Below are positions 14,016-22,632 of a stretch of DNA of 64,000 nucleotides, one piece after another. Source of the DNA: Gymnothorax reevesii (Eukaryota; Chordata; Actinopteri; Anguilliformes; Muraenidae). The stretch is taken from NCBI GenBank assembly GCA_029721435.1, contig CM056583.1:72353120-72417119 (forward strand), read 5' to 3'. Each line of letters opens with the position of its first letter. The first letter of the stretch is position 1. The notes under the pieces are model-generated. The model made no database searches. It saw only the letters and a list, made by a program, of their open reading frames with translations, and had not been told where the DNA came from. The translations under genes were made by a program, and so were the position numbers.

Positions 14016-17000
14016 CGAGAGAGAGGGAGAGAGAGAAGCAGAGCAGTTCTTCACATTATCTGACCTGCACAAAGACTTTCTGCAGCAGAGCGCGTCTCTC
14101 GGCCGGGGGCAGCTCCGTCTGCGCAGCTCCGGGGACCTCGGGAATGAGGGGCAGGTCGAAGAACAGGTACAGACACTTCACCAGTGTGGAGGGAACCGAC
14201 ATCGTGGTCATGCAGTCCACCGTTTTCTGCACAGGGAATGAAATTGTAAACTCGCCGCAGGCTTCCACGGAGCGCATCGATATCTCTTTTTGATTGCCCA
14301 CCGAAAGAACCACAGGAAGCTTTAACTTCTCAAAAAAACTTCCGAATTCCCCAAGTTCCTCTTTGTCTTAGCCGTGTCCACGCATTGCAAGTCATAAAAC
14401 AATAGTTCTAAACTTTCCCCTACCAGAATTTTAATAAGAATACATCTGGTCTCCTGAGAGAAAATATATTCAAAAACTTAACAAAAAAAACTTGTTATGC
14501 AGTGTGGCTCAGGTGTGTGGGGACTCATAACTAGCAAAGATTAAACAAAATTTTAACAGCTGTCATCTGCTCCAGTGATGGCTCTGAACCTAATTACAGA
14601 AGAACAGTGCCGGTATGGTCCCAAAGTACGTCAGCTTGGAATAACGGAATAGAACTTTCCCACCTGCTGCCTGCACTGGAATAAATCTGAGCGCGAATCA
14701 TGCTCATTAATGCAAATAAGCCGCATAAATCTATAGTACAAACAGCACATATTTACATGTACCCGCAAGCAACCAAATCGATCAACTACAAAAAGCAGAT
14801 AATAACCATCCTCTTTTGCCGATTTACACCTATCTGATGTTTCTATCTCATAAAACAGACCTGCTAGTATAAAGAACCCATTATATAACAGCAAATTCCG
14901 AGTAAAACTTGAATACAAAAAACAGGAAGCTTTTCTATTTCATTAAAACAAACCTTTAATAGCCTTCATTATAAAAATATGGCTCGAAACATGAGAAAAA
15001 GAGAATAGAGGTCTGAAATGATTTATTTTATTTATTTATTTTCATTTGATTTTATTTCATAGGGATAGTGCAACTTGACAGTTCTAGCACAAAACATGAA
15101 ACCAATGGAGTTTATAGCTATTGCTAATTTTCATGAAACATTACCAATTGATAGAAAAAATCAAGCAGAAATGAATTCAGGAAACAATGCTGAAAGGACA
15201 GCATAAACCAGCAAAGCCATTTTAGCTCACTGCGCCCTCAAACAGCTAGCCTTGCTAGTGACTACTGACCAGGAACCCCACATAGCCAGGACCACACAGC
15301 AGCACACCCCAATCTACTCAAATGTGCATTTAAAGCAAGCACCTATTTTAAGGTCTCACACAGAAGTTCATACTCCATTTCACTAGCTTTGAGGCAAAAC
15401 AATTTGCACTGAAGTCTTCATCAGGTGAAGGACAAAATGCCTCATCCTTAATCTAAGAGCTACCTGTACGACAAGTAAATGACAGAAATGACATGGTGAG
15501 GGGAGGAGGCAATTTGAATGTATGATGCGCCAGCTCCCAGACAGCCTGGATAATCCAGTACAGGGGTCAATGGAATTGAAAAGCTGAAAGGATCCACGGA
15601 GGGTATCCTTTTACAGTGAGAGAAAGGACTCCATTGTTCTCATGACATCGGCGAGGGCTAGGGTGCCAGGACAGCTTCTACTCACTGTCTTCTGCACCTT
15701 AAAGTGTCAACTGATTTAAAAATAATGAAAGAGTCCCATATTGAACACAACTATTTCATTCCTGTGCTTTTGATCATAGAAAGATCATATAATAATGCGG
15801 AATCGCCCAAACCTGTCAACCACTCCTAAAGCTCTACAGCCTGCTTTCATAAAAATAAGAACAAATACCAGTCATTCTGAGATGCCCCAATTTGTTACAG
15901 GGTCACTGGCATCATCCAGCCCACACCAAGCAACCAACCCTCGCCACGCCCATTGAGCGCAAGGTAAAATTTTGGAGCAAGTTAAAGCAAGATGGACAAT
16001 GAGACCCACAAAGCAATCAAACATCAGGATAGTAAACAGTTAGTTCATAATCCCACCTTAGCGGCCTAGGTGGCCACTCCCTCTTGTACAAACTCCTGTC
16101 CAGAAATGTTACCAGGACAAAAATGCCGAAGTCACTATAAAAAGGTACTTTTATTCTGGCCAAAAACACCAAGTGCTCTGTCGTTGACTGCAAGGATCAA
16201 CACAGTATTAAAGTTCTTAATTTTCGGCAAGTGTCAAAAAACAAGAAGAAGAAGAGGTTAGATTTATTTTCAAATAGAATCTGTTCATAGCCAACTAACT
16301 AATCCCGATTTCGGTTAAAATTCAACACAAATTCCAAGTGTCATGCCAGTAAAACTTTTTTTGGTTTGGTTGTCTATATCGCTAAGAGCCACCCTCAAAA
16401 CTGCTGAAAATGCCTGCGTAACCTTCCCATAATCATTCTGTAATTCATTAGCAAGCTACAACATTGAATGTGCATTTAGAAATTGTGGCGGCCCCTGAGG
16501 CTGGGTTTGGTATTGCTGCATTGACTTTATTTTACGCAGAAAGCTGAGGTAATCACTGCCTGACTGGTGACACCTGGCCCTGGTGTTCACCAGCCTATAA
16601 GTTGCCAGCAGTTGATCATTCCTCCCCTCTCTCTCTCCTTGTCCTTGCAGGTACCATGCTGCCAGCATAATGAGCCTGGGTTTCCTTTCTGCATCATTGA
16701 ATTCTTTTTTGCATTCTACAGCACCTACCTACATTTTCCATTCAACCATCATGCACTTCATGCGTACTTCACTGACATCCACACCTCATGATTTGTGATT
16801 ATTTGTGGATTTTACATTTTTACATAGCTTGTTAAATGAATATATTTGTTATTCCTTTACAACGGTGTATCTCCCTTTTTGTCATGGTTTTGTGAGTCAG
16901 GCTGTGACTAAATCATCTTTAGTTTGGCGAGAGGCGATGTATGAGACACGCTGAAGGGAACAAACACAATGGGTGACCTTTTCATGAAATTCAGTTGAGG

Positions 17001-20000
17001 AAAAATCATGCAACTCTTCACAATTAATGGAATGTTAGCTAATTGTTGCTGCAATATAAATGCTAACAACAAATAATTCTTAATGACAGCGACTGAATTA
17101 CAAGTGTAATTGAACTTGTATTGCAAGTGCATGCTGTGTTAGTGAATGTAACTAACGGCTTCACAGTTTCTTAGCCTGCAGACGTTACATTTCCTTTCTC
17201 ACTGTGTAGTTTACGAGCTCGCAACTAAATCAAGTTGTTAGAAACTGTTGCTTGTAGCCTGGGCATCCGTTGACACATGGCTTATCTATAAGGCCAATAC
17301 AGCCAACATACAACAGCATACAACGGTGGTAGATGCAGCACAAAAAAAAAAGATTCAAACCATTCCTGTGTTCCCCCACCATCCAGTCCCTTCGATCACA
17401 AACCTGTCCCGAAGAAGCCAGCAGGTTGATGGTAGTGAGCAGCATCCAGCCTCGACTCGCCTCCTCACTCTGGTTAACTTCCAGGAACTGCACAATGGCT
17501 CGACTGGCAGCCTCTGAATAGGAACAAGGAGACACATAATAGACCAACTGAACACCAAAAAGTGAGATTAATGTCATATAATGCATGTACTTATGCACAT
17601 ACATATGCAAGTATGTACAATGCTGTTTTGATTAGGGCACAGGGATGTGGTAGTGTTTTACAAGCATCTATCAGTTCAAGGATATTTATCAAAAGGGACA
17701 CAATGATGCTCAATTTCGACTGGAGACGAAACGGTAATGCAGTAGCCCAAAGGTTTTATCTGCAACACTTCGGGTACTGATAGACACTCTGGAGCAGTGG
17801 TGAAGATGCCAAAATAATTACATCCCAAATGAAATAAAATAAACACCTCACAAATACCTTATCAACAGATGTCAGTTTGTATTATTAAAATGTCAAATGA
17901 CACGCAGAGGGACAAACCAGCTGTACAGTTACGCAGCACGCTCTCGAGGGACACACATTTCAGTATGCGGCTCAGTTTCTACACAGGCACTAATGGTGCT
18001 TTAAAGACTGTCACTTCAAAAATGTTCGGTTTTCAAATTGCTTCTAGACCCATCACATTTACGCAATCAGTGCATCAAACTGTCATGAAATTTGCATCAT
18101 TGTTTTCTTACACCACTCTGAACTCACAAAGAGCTTCTCAAATGCAGACGTCTAATTACCAGGTTATCATTCCCTTTAATTGAGTTCAAAGACTAATTAC
18201 ATTCAAAGGCATTACGACGATAATTCTTTAATATTTGAAACTCCAACTCCCTACAAGTAGTCAAAATGTTTTTAATAGGTTAAAAAGCACTAAATTCAGC
18301 CTTTTTTGAGTGCATCTTTTGATAACAAAACCTTTGAATTGTGCTGTAGACGCTGGCAGGAGTTGGCTAAGGCTATGCGGGAGACAGCATAAACAGGAAT
18401 CTCATATTGGAGAGCAACGCAACATCTTACACCCCTGATGCAAACCAGTGAAATTTTTTTTCCAGCCGAAATATGAGAGGGCAGGTGCCAAGGCTGTTTT
18501 TTCTTTTCATAAACATAGGCATGCGTCAAGGACATGGGCAGATGGGACGACAAGAGCGCAGATGTTTTAAAGAATGACGGCTGCCCAATGAAAGCAAAGG
18601 TCGAAAATTGAGGTTCAAGAATTTGAAAGCCTCCTTGGCATTTTGTTTCAATCACCAGAATTTTCCAGTTAAAATATTTCATCAGTCAGTACGTAAAACT
18701 CATTTGTGAAATCAGCCAAGTTCATGCGTAAATTTTTATTTTCAGAGTCATAGACAATTCATATCCGCCAGTAGCTCTATATGAGAGCACATTTTAAAGT
18801 TCAGCTAGGCCAAGAACAAAATCAGTACAATTAAACTTCGATGCTGCAAACAGACTCAGCCAAAACTAAAAAAATAAAATAAAATAAAATAAAAAAGTCC
18901 TCCGCAAAAATTTGACACACGCTTGCAAAGACAGACACACGTACAGACGGATAGACACTGCCTAAGTCAACAGTCCTCCGACTTACCATTGGGTAGTGGC
19001 GGACTATAAACCATTTTGAAAGGCTACTGGATGCATTCTAGGAGATATAGTCAGGAAACGTAACAGAGTTCAAGGTCACAAGACAGGGGTCATATAAAAT
19101 GTTTTGTAGAGGTCGTGGGTCAATCTTGATACTTGCTCTGACTTTTTTGACCTCACTCAGTCGTTTTTGAAGGGCTACATTAAAAGACTGCATTATTCTC
19201 AAGACAGCTAAAAAATGCACAAAACAATGAAGGTCATTTAATAAAAAGGGTCTAAGTTCCAGGGTAGGCCAAACTGCACAAGTTATTTCAAAATGCCTTT
19301 GTGATAAGTGTCAAAGATTATCTCCAGGAACAAATAGCAGTGATAGAGGTCATCACAAAAAGGCCGAAGATCAGAGGTCACAATAAAGGTTACAGATGTA
19401 GTTTTGGCAGAGGTCATGAAGTGAGTGTAAAATGATGAGCCTGATGCATATAGTTTCAGAGTAATGGATCCAGATGGATGCATGCAAGGACACAAGGATG
19501 GACGGACACCACCTAAATCAATAGTCCCCCGACCGACCCTTCAGGTGTCTGGGGACTAACAATGAACAAGTTCCAGAGCCCTTGACTCTCTGATACTCAA
19601 GTGAGGTAGTGAGCATCAGTCAACACCACAGGAGCAGCCTGTCTCTAGAGGTCAGTGTTCAGTGTTTGAGCACCTGTCGATTTATTGGAGGCCCTTCGCC
19701 TGATCTCCGTCACCATCAGCCGGGACACCTGGGTGGTGAACTGCAGGAGGTCTGAGAACTTCTCCATCATGGTGTTGGGTGGAGCATTCCCAAAAACCTG
19801 CGAGGGGAAAATGTGGAAAAAAAAAAAAAAAAAAGAAACGGTCACAATCTTTCCCAAGAAGAAAGACACAATGAAGACTTTCTATTTCACACGGCTTCAA
19901 ACATTTTAATTTTACTCTACGTGACTATACACAAAGCATGTTTAACAAATCAACAGCCTTAGAAACCTTTTAAAAAGCCGTATTCGTCAGTAGAGGAGTA

Positions 20001-21498
20001 CATGTAGACGATCTGATTATGACTTGCACTTAATGGCACAATTAATCAGTTACATAGGGAGAGTTGAGAGACAGGTCTGTGTTGTTTACTCACACTGTAC
20101 AAGCTGCAGCTCATTTTCACTGTTATCTCCAGTAAATGACAGGATCACTCAGTAACACATCATTCTTATCCTATTAAATTTCCATTACTAATCAAAATCC
20201 TGATGGCCTAAATTAAAGTAAATAATATCTCTCCATTTAAGAGAAAAAAGACAAACAATACACACAGATTAGTAAAAATATTTATGGATACTCAGGGGAA
20301 CTTGCTGCCCATCAAGTGAACTACCCCAGCAAAAAATAATTTCCCTCACATTAATTTTCCCCGATGAAACAACTAAACAAGTTTGTGCATAAGCCGGGAC
20401 ATTTGCAAACAGTGTGAGGAAAATGCATCATCAACTTCACAGCAAGACATGACTGCCTTGTTTCACTAGCTCTTGGAGTCTGTTTATCGAGTGTATAATT
20501 GCAAAACAATTCAGACACATCAAAGATGGCAGTTCCATTTGAGGACCTACAAACACACTACATGGAAAACACAACTTGTTTTAGCACGAAAGCATTTTGT
20601 CACGAGTGAGTGGTTACTAATGGTGGCAGGAGTGCCTCACCACACTGCAAAAAATGTCTATCATAAACAATGTTTATTGTTCATTTATTTATTATGGAAT
20701 TTCTTTTTTTTTTACTCATATACAACATATTAGCTTATTCTGAGTCACCATGTGCTCGAAAAGTGACATTTGCTAACCCCTTGGACAATCGGAAAGTGGC
20801 AGAATTTTGCCTACTGAAAAAAAAGTAGAAAGGTAAAAGAAATAATTGTTGTAACAACAACAACAAAAAAAAAGATTAAAATGCTGCTATGATGGATTTT
20901 TTAAATATTTTTTTTTGCAGTGTAAAGATTCCTGCTCCATTCAGAACTCATCATAAGCTGAACAACCCCATCTGTCTTTAATGACAGGGCAATTAAGTTC
21001 TGTTTACATAGCAAAGTCAATATCACCGAGAACAGCAGTGTAGTCCTTCAGGTGACGTATAATCTCATATTGATGATCAACTTACCATTATGAAACCATG
21101 ATCGCCAACAGACATGTACAGCAAGCACTCGGGACAACGAAAAAGCAATCCATATACGCAAAAAATTAACAATCATGTCAGAAGGTAAGAAAAGATATCA
21201 GTTAAGTTTGTCTACAGCCTTGAGCAAGTCCTGCTCCCGGTTTGGCCAGGTTTGTTTGTTAAGCCGAACGGGATAGCTCCACACTGGCTCTCTCCGCCTT
21301 CCCACCCCAGGCACTCACCCGGTTAAAGACAGGCAGCATCATGTACAGCTTCTCTTCCTGCTCCTTCTGGGTCATGTGACGAGGTGGGTGGCACAGCTCG
21401 GAGAAGAGTCGCCGCAGGTGCATCAGGCCAAGCGCGTTGTCCTGCGGGCTGCACTCCTCCTGCCGCGGGCGGCCCATGATCCTCTTCACCATGTTCAT
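1197..21498 (-). CDS. wdfy3: wdfy3 (Alfy), N-terminal 629 residues, ten coding exons, 3' part beyond window
   Basis: WDFY3 is a very large phosphoinositide-binding scaffold for selective autophagy of protein aggregates. Its C-terminal PH-BEACH, WD40 and FYVE domains are not in this window. Exons on the minus strand are 21498-21319, 19797-19674, 17513-17404, 14226-14065, 13156-12964, 10014-9828, 8973-8807, 5019-4552, 4226-4125 and 1390-1197. All junctions are GT-AG and codon phases fit throughout (1,887 nt, 629 codons). The predicted protein matches the vertebrate WDFY3 N-terminus nearly residue for residue as I remember it, from MNMVKRIMGRPRQEE to LQLKTDIL, so this is WDFY3 and not WDFY4. The encoded part is the alpha-helical, armadillo-like N-terminal region. 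It ends in phase 0 at 1197; the next exon is not visible in 1-1196. The start is the first of two close in-frame ATGs, 31 nt after an acceptor. Confidence 0.95.
1391..4124 (-). other. wdfy3 intron between exons 10 and 9
   Basis: Contains an A-tract at 2081-2098 and otherwise AT-rich unique-looking sequence. Open frames here have no coding character. Confidence 0.5.
4125..4226 (-). CDS. wdfy3: wdfy3 coding exon 9 (residues 531-565)
   Basis: Encodes GESKNNIVAEEQKQLAWLVM to LLQGSNTNA plus one base. Acceptor ATGTCAG|GCGAG, donor ATGCAG|GTACAG. The first residues differ most from the mammalian sequence I remember; the remainder is conserved. Confidence 0.93.
4552..5019 (-). CDS. wdfy3: wdfy3 coding exon 8 (residues 375-531)
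   Basis: The largest exon visible (468 nt). It encodes GHTVRNIHAFSVLQNAFLKA through KDPTQAHNEQ plus one base. Acceptor TCCCAAG|GTCACA is an AAG-type site, weaker than the CAG acceptors of its neighbours. Donor GCAAG|GTAAGG. Contains IYMADNANYFILEAQHTLSQ and FREVGLLEVLVNLLHKYAAL, both typical of WDFY3. Confidence 0.95.
5020..8806 (-). other. wdfy3 intron between exons 8 and 7
   Basis: Holds the Tc1-like relic at 5466-6724. A segment at about 5270-5460 with repeated ggggtggc motifs looks like a fragment of another repeat and interrupts the 5' end of the Tc1 copy. From 6730 to 8800 I recognise nothing. Confidence 0.5.
5466..6724 (+). mobile_element. Dead Tc1-like transposon (family 1), transposase plus 3' terminal repeat
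   Basis: The plus-strand frames read MARGSPTCE at 5466, VSSSTVHNIIKRFRETGK, LYHAKRKP..WAKAHLKGTVAKW, MVWGCISAYGVGHLHVLKNT, QDNAKPHTAAITTAWLHSRR and NWPACSPDLSPIEKIW. This is the DDE core of a Tc1-like transposase; D in QDN and E in PIE are present. Frameshifts and stops split it into at least three frames, so it is inactive. The coding relic ends at TGGTAA near 6501. The 3' terminal repeat reads atttcggaattggggttgta, ending at a TA. The 5' terminal repeat is missing, displaced by another repeat. It lies antisense to wdfy3. Confidence 0.88.
8807..8973 (-). CDS. wdfy3: wdfy3 coding exon 7 (residues 319-375)
   Basis: Encodes RLEQAKEDDSKDALKDLVNL to GFVVPQPSCK plus one base. Acceptor AATTGCAG|GTTGG, donor GCAAAG|GTCAGT. 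Confidence 0.94.
8974..9827 (-). other. wdfy3 intron between exons 7 and 6
   Basis: Contains two repeat ends: a GGACGGACG tract with a TATCCCCC/GGGGGATA hairpin at 9125-9212, and an AACAAACAAA tract with a weaker TCCTCC/GAGGGA hairpin at 9463-9532. Nothing else recognised. Confidence 0.5.
9125..9212. repeat. Hairpin-ended dispersed repeat, copy at 9.2 kb
   Basis: A tetranucleotide-like tract (acggacggacgt, acagacgg) is followed by an 8-bp stem TATCCCCC (9174-9181) and GGGGGATA (9203-9210) with a CpG-rich loop of 21 nt. Same layout as copies at 19.5, 36.6, 41.5, 50.8 and 60.3 kb. Confidence 0.6.
9828..10014 (-). CDS. wdfy3: wdfy3 coding exon 6 (residues 257-319)
   Basis: Encodes EKECLSTCIQNMQQSDDLSP to TFLCDLML plus two bases. 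Acceptor CCGACAG|AGAAAG, donor GCTGAG|GTGAGC. Matches the WDFY3 segment with FAGLSCFLKDSSDVSQTLLD. Confidence 0.94.
11030..12150 (-). mobile_element. Dead Tc1-like transposon (Tcb-like lineage)
   Basis: Minus-strand fragments read QSIVADHVIPFTATIYPSSI, KHDNEFSVLQSPNLNPVVHT, WDVVEQQLF and HLVESM, in the order of the C-terminal half of a Tc1-like transposase of the type whose ends read ...ccactttattaggta. Here the end reads agcactttattaggaatgtc near 11,036. The motif expected as SPDLNPIEHLWD is decayed to SPNLNPVVHTWD, so the catalytic Glu is lost. Upstream fragments (about 11,750-12,110) fit the N-terminal half. Inactive. Confidence 0.8.
11459..11552. repeat. Near-perfect 42-bp-arm hairpin inside the dead Tc1-like element
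   Basis: Left arm 11459-11500 (starts gctgttgaaaacc, ends aaaagagct), 10-nt loop 11501-11510 (cccatgtggt), right arm 11511-11552. I count 41 of 42 positions paired. The left arm is transposase-derived sequence; the right arm is its inverted copy. It lies in a wdfy3 intron, so it would be present in the wdfy3 primary transcript. Confidence 0.85.
12598..12963. repeat. Compound (AC)n microsatellite, about 365 bp, abutting a wdfy3 splice donor
   Basis: Interrupted (AC)n with acgc, catcac and ccatac variants. In the wdfy3 transcript it reads as (UG)n. It ends at the exon 5 donor: the intron starts GTGCGTGTGCTGTGTGATG and continues into pure UG repeats. Histidine/threonine-rich and cysteine/valine-rich frames over it are artefacts. 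Confidence 0.95.
12964..13156 (-). CDS. wdfy3: wdfy3 coding exon 5 (residues 193-257)
   Basis: Encodes ILVKLCSFVSPAEELAQKDD to NVLKYIH plus one base. Acceptor TATCAG|ATCCTG, donor CCACG|GTGCGTGTG. The length of 193 nt is not a multiple of three, so skipping this exon would shift the frame. The donor runs straight into a UG-repeat tract. Confidence 0.94.
13157..14064 (-). other. wdfy3 intron between exons 5 and 4
   Basis: A short intron (908 bp) more than half occupied by the GA/CU tract; the rest is ordinary sequence. Confidence 0.7.
13569..14040. repeat. Purine-rich (GA)n tract, (CU)n in the wdfy3 transcript
   Basis: About 470 bp of gagaga-type sequence on the plus strand, purest at 13,962-14,038. 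Read on the minus strand it is a long CU-rich tract starting about 24 nt downstream of the exon 4 donor. Arg/Glu-rich frames across it are artefacts. Confidence 0.92.
14065..14226 (-). CDS. wdfy3: wdfy3 coding exon 4 (residues 139-192)
   Basis: Encodes KTVDCMTTMSVPSTLVKCLY to LLQKVFVQ, 54 codons, phase 0 at both ends. Donor GTGCAG|GTCAGA. The intron downstream enters a CU-repeat tract about 24 nt after the donor. Confidence 0.94.
14227..17403 (-). other. wdfy3 intron between exons 4 and 3
   Basis: Contains an (ATTT)n-like stretch at about 15,018-15,060 that may be a retroposon edge. No coding exon or clear element otherwise. Confidence 0.45.
17404..17513 (-). CDS. wdfy3: wdfy3 coding exon 3 (residues 102-138)
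   Basis: Encodes EAASRAIVQFLEVNQSEEAS through LLASSGQ. Acceptor ATTCAG|AGGCT, donor GACAG|GTTTGT. The exon enters in phase 1 and leaves in phase 0. Confidence 0.94.
18935..19010. repeat. Hairpin-ended dispersed repeat, copy at 19.0 kb (weak)
   Basis: cagacggatagacactgcct is followed by AGTCC (18972-18976) and GGACT (19001-19005), a 5-bp stem with partial extension. It resembles the stronger copy about 550 bp downstream, as if one element carries the end twice. Confidence 0.4.
19490..19560. repeat. Hairpin-ended dispersed repeat, copy at 19.5 kb
   Basis: ggatggacggacaccaccta precedes the perfect 8-bp stem TAGTCCCC (19522-19529) and GGGGACTA (19551-19558). Confidence 0.6.
19674..19797 (-). 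CDS. wdfy3: wdfy3 coding exon 2 (residues 61-102)
   Basis: Starts VFGNAPPNTMMEKFSDLLQF and ends RRASNKST plus one base (phase 1). The acceptor is preceded by a long T-rich tract, seen as the poly-A run at 19817-19834 on the plus strand. Confidence 0.95.
19798..21318 (-). other. wdfy3 intron between exons 2 and 1
   Basis: AT-rich, with short A/T homopolymers near 20,700 and 20,820-20,910. I see no element or exon. Confidence 0.5.
21319..21498 (-). CDS. wdfy3: wdfy3 coding exon 1 (residues 1-60)
   Basis: The exon itself spans 21319-21529. An acceptor (ctgcag) lies at 21530-21535, and 31 nt of 5' UTR precede the ATG at 21498. A second in-frame ATG is two codons downstream. The exon ends at VFNR with donor CGG|GTGAGT, phase 0. 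Residues such as RQEECSPQDNALGLMHLRRL are characteristic of WDFY3. Confidence 0.95.
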
Positions 21499-21810
21499 GT
21501 TGAGAGGCTTCTTCAGGACAAAGCCAGCCCTGCAGGTGAGAGACAGCAGAGCGTAAGGGTGATGGGTGATGGGCAGAGTGAGGAGGTTGGACAGTGTGAA
21601 ATAAGGGAGGGTGAAAGGTGGAGGGAAAACAGAAGAGGAAAGAAGCCCAGTTACAAACGACAGAAGCAACACAAACAGAATGCTTACGTTGCTGAGGATC
21701 ATATTTCAATATTTCTCATTATATTCATCAGTAAATCAATTACCATATTTACAAAAAAAAATTACCATGATAAATAACCATATTATGTTTTATGTAAGCA
21801 GCAGTAATGC

Positions 21811-21915
21811 GCTTACACACGCACAGGCACACGCACATGCACCCAGGCACGCGCGCACAAACACACACACACACACACACACGCACACACACAAACACAC
21901 TCAAGCAGTTCACAC
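21811..21915. repeat. (AC)n microsatellite
   Basis: Interrupted cacacgcacaggcac sequence leading into (AC)n, ending cactcaagcagttcacac. A second (AC)n with a similar aagcagt flank lies at 22,575. Confidence 0.9.
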
Positions 21916-22574
21916 ACGCAGAGGGTAGGGGATTGCGCCCCCCCAAACCTTTTGTGTAACAGGCAGGACTGCAAAGTTCTGAGGGCACTTTAAAGATGTG
22001 ATATAGTGCAGGGGAGAGGACTGAAGGCCCCCGTGACCAGTGAAGTATTAATTGACATACTGCCGTGGTATCATCTAGTCAGCGTGTTTGTTGCATATAA
22101 GTTGAGGGCAACATGTGGTATGTGGGCGACAGCCCACACCTAGCAGAGGGGCGTTGGAGACGACTTCTGTGAACATGCAAGGCTGGTGAAAACGGTAAAA
22201 GTTTCTATACCCATAGCGAAGCGGGGTAGGGATCAGACCGTCGGTTCCCACATGGGTGGCTGGTAACCACTACAGATTCGGGGATCGCTATCGACTGGGT
22301 CACCGGCCGGTCGGGTCGCAGATGGCAGTAAGACCACAGAGAGGGGTGGCTGCCTCACTCAGCTCAATGTACAGTCAGGTGACCACAAGTTAAAAGCGAA
22401 TGTGTCAGTAGGCGAGTCGTGCTTCTGTGATCGGTGGGCTTCGAAAAGTAGACACCAGGAAGCAGAAGGTAGAGTTTTTAACCTGGGGGAGCCTGGGAGA
22501 AGATCTCTGTGGAAAGGGATCTAGCCTGGAACTGCGCCCTGGGAGTGGGAGGTTCAAAAGATCTACATGGAGCA
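21916..22574. other. GC-richer segment of unknown nature between two (AC)n tracts
   Basis: About 660 bp, more CpG-rich than the intron around it (for example accggccggtcgggtcgcag near 22,301). No convincing open frame and no tRNA-type A/B boxes. Both flanking (AC)n tracts are followed by an aagcagt motif. May be an unrecognised mobile element. Confidence 0.3.
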
Positions 22575-22575
22575 G

Positions 22576-22618
<43 letters not shown>

Positions 22619-22632
22619 ACTCACACACACAA
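22575..22632. repeat. (AC)n microsatellite
   Basis: Near-pure (AC)n with two tcac interruptions, then aagcagtgcacatagtac. Confidence 0.92.

Larger units (their letters stand above)
17514..19673 (-). other. wdfy3 intron between exons 3 and 2
   Basis: 18,870-18,896 holds a short (AAAAT)n run. From about 18,780 to 19,560 lies a repeat with two tandem-like ends; see the hairpin entries at 18.97 and 19.52 kb. Confidence 0.5.

Noticed and set aside
13615..14241. Arg/Glu-rich and Ser/Leu-rich frames
   Set aside because: Translations of the (GA)n tract in a wdfy3 intron. The only coding part nearby is exon 4 (14065-14226, minus).
22300..22340. Possible tRNA gene or SINE head in the CpG-rich segment
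   Set aside because: No A-box and B-box at the right spacing and no cloverleaf that I could fold.
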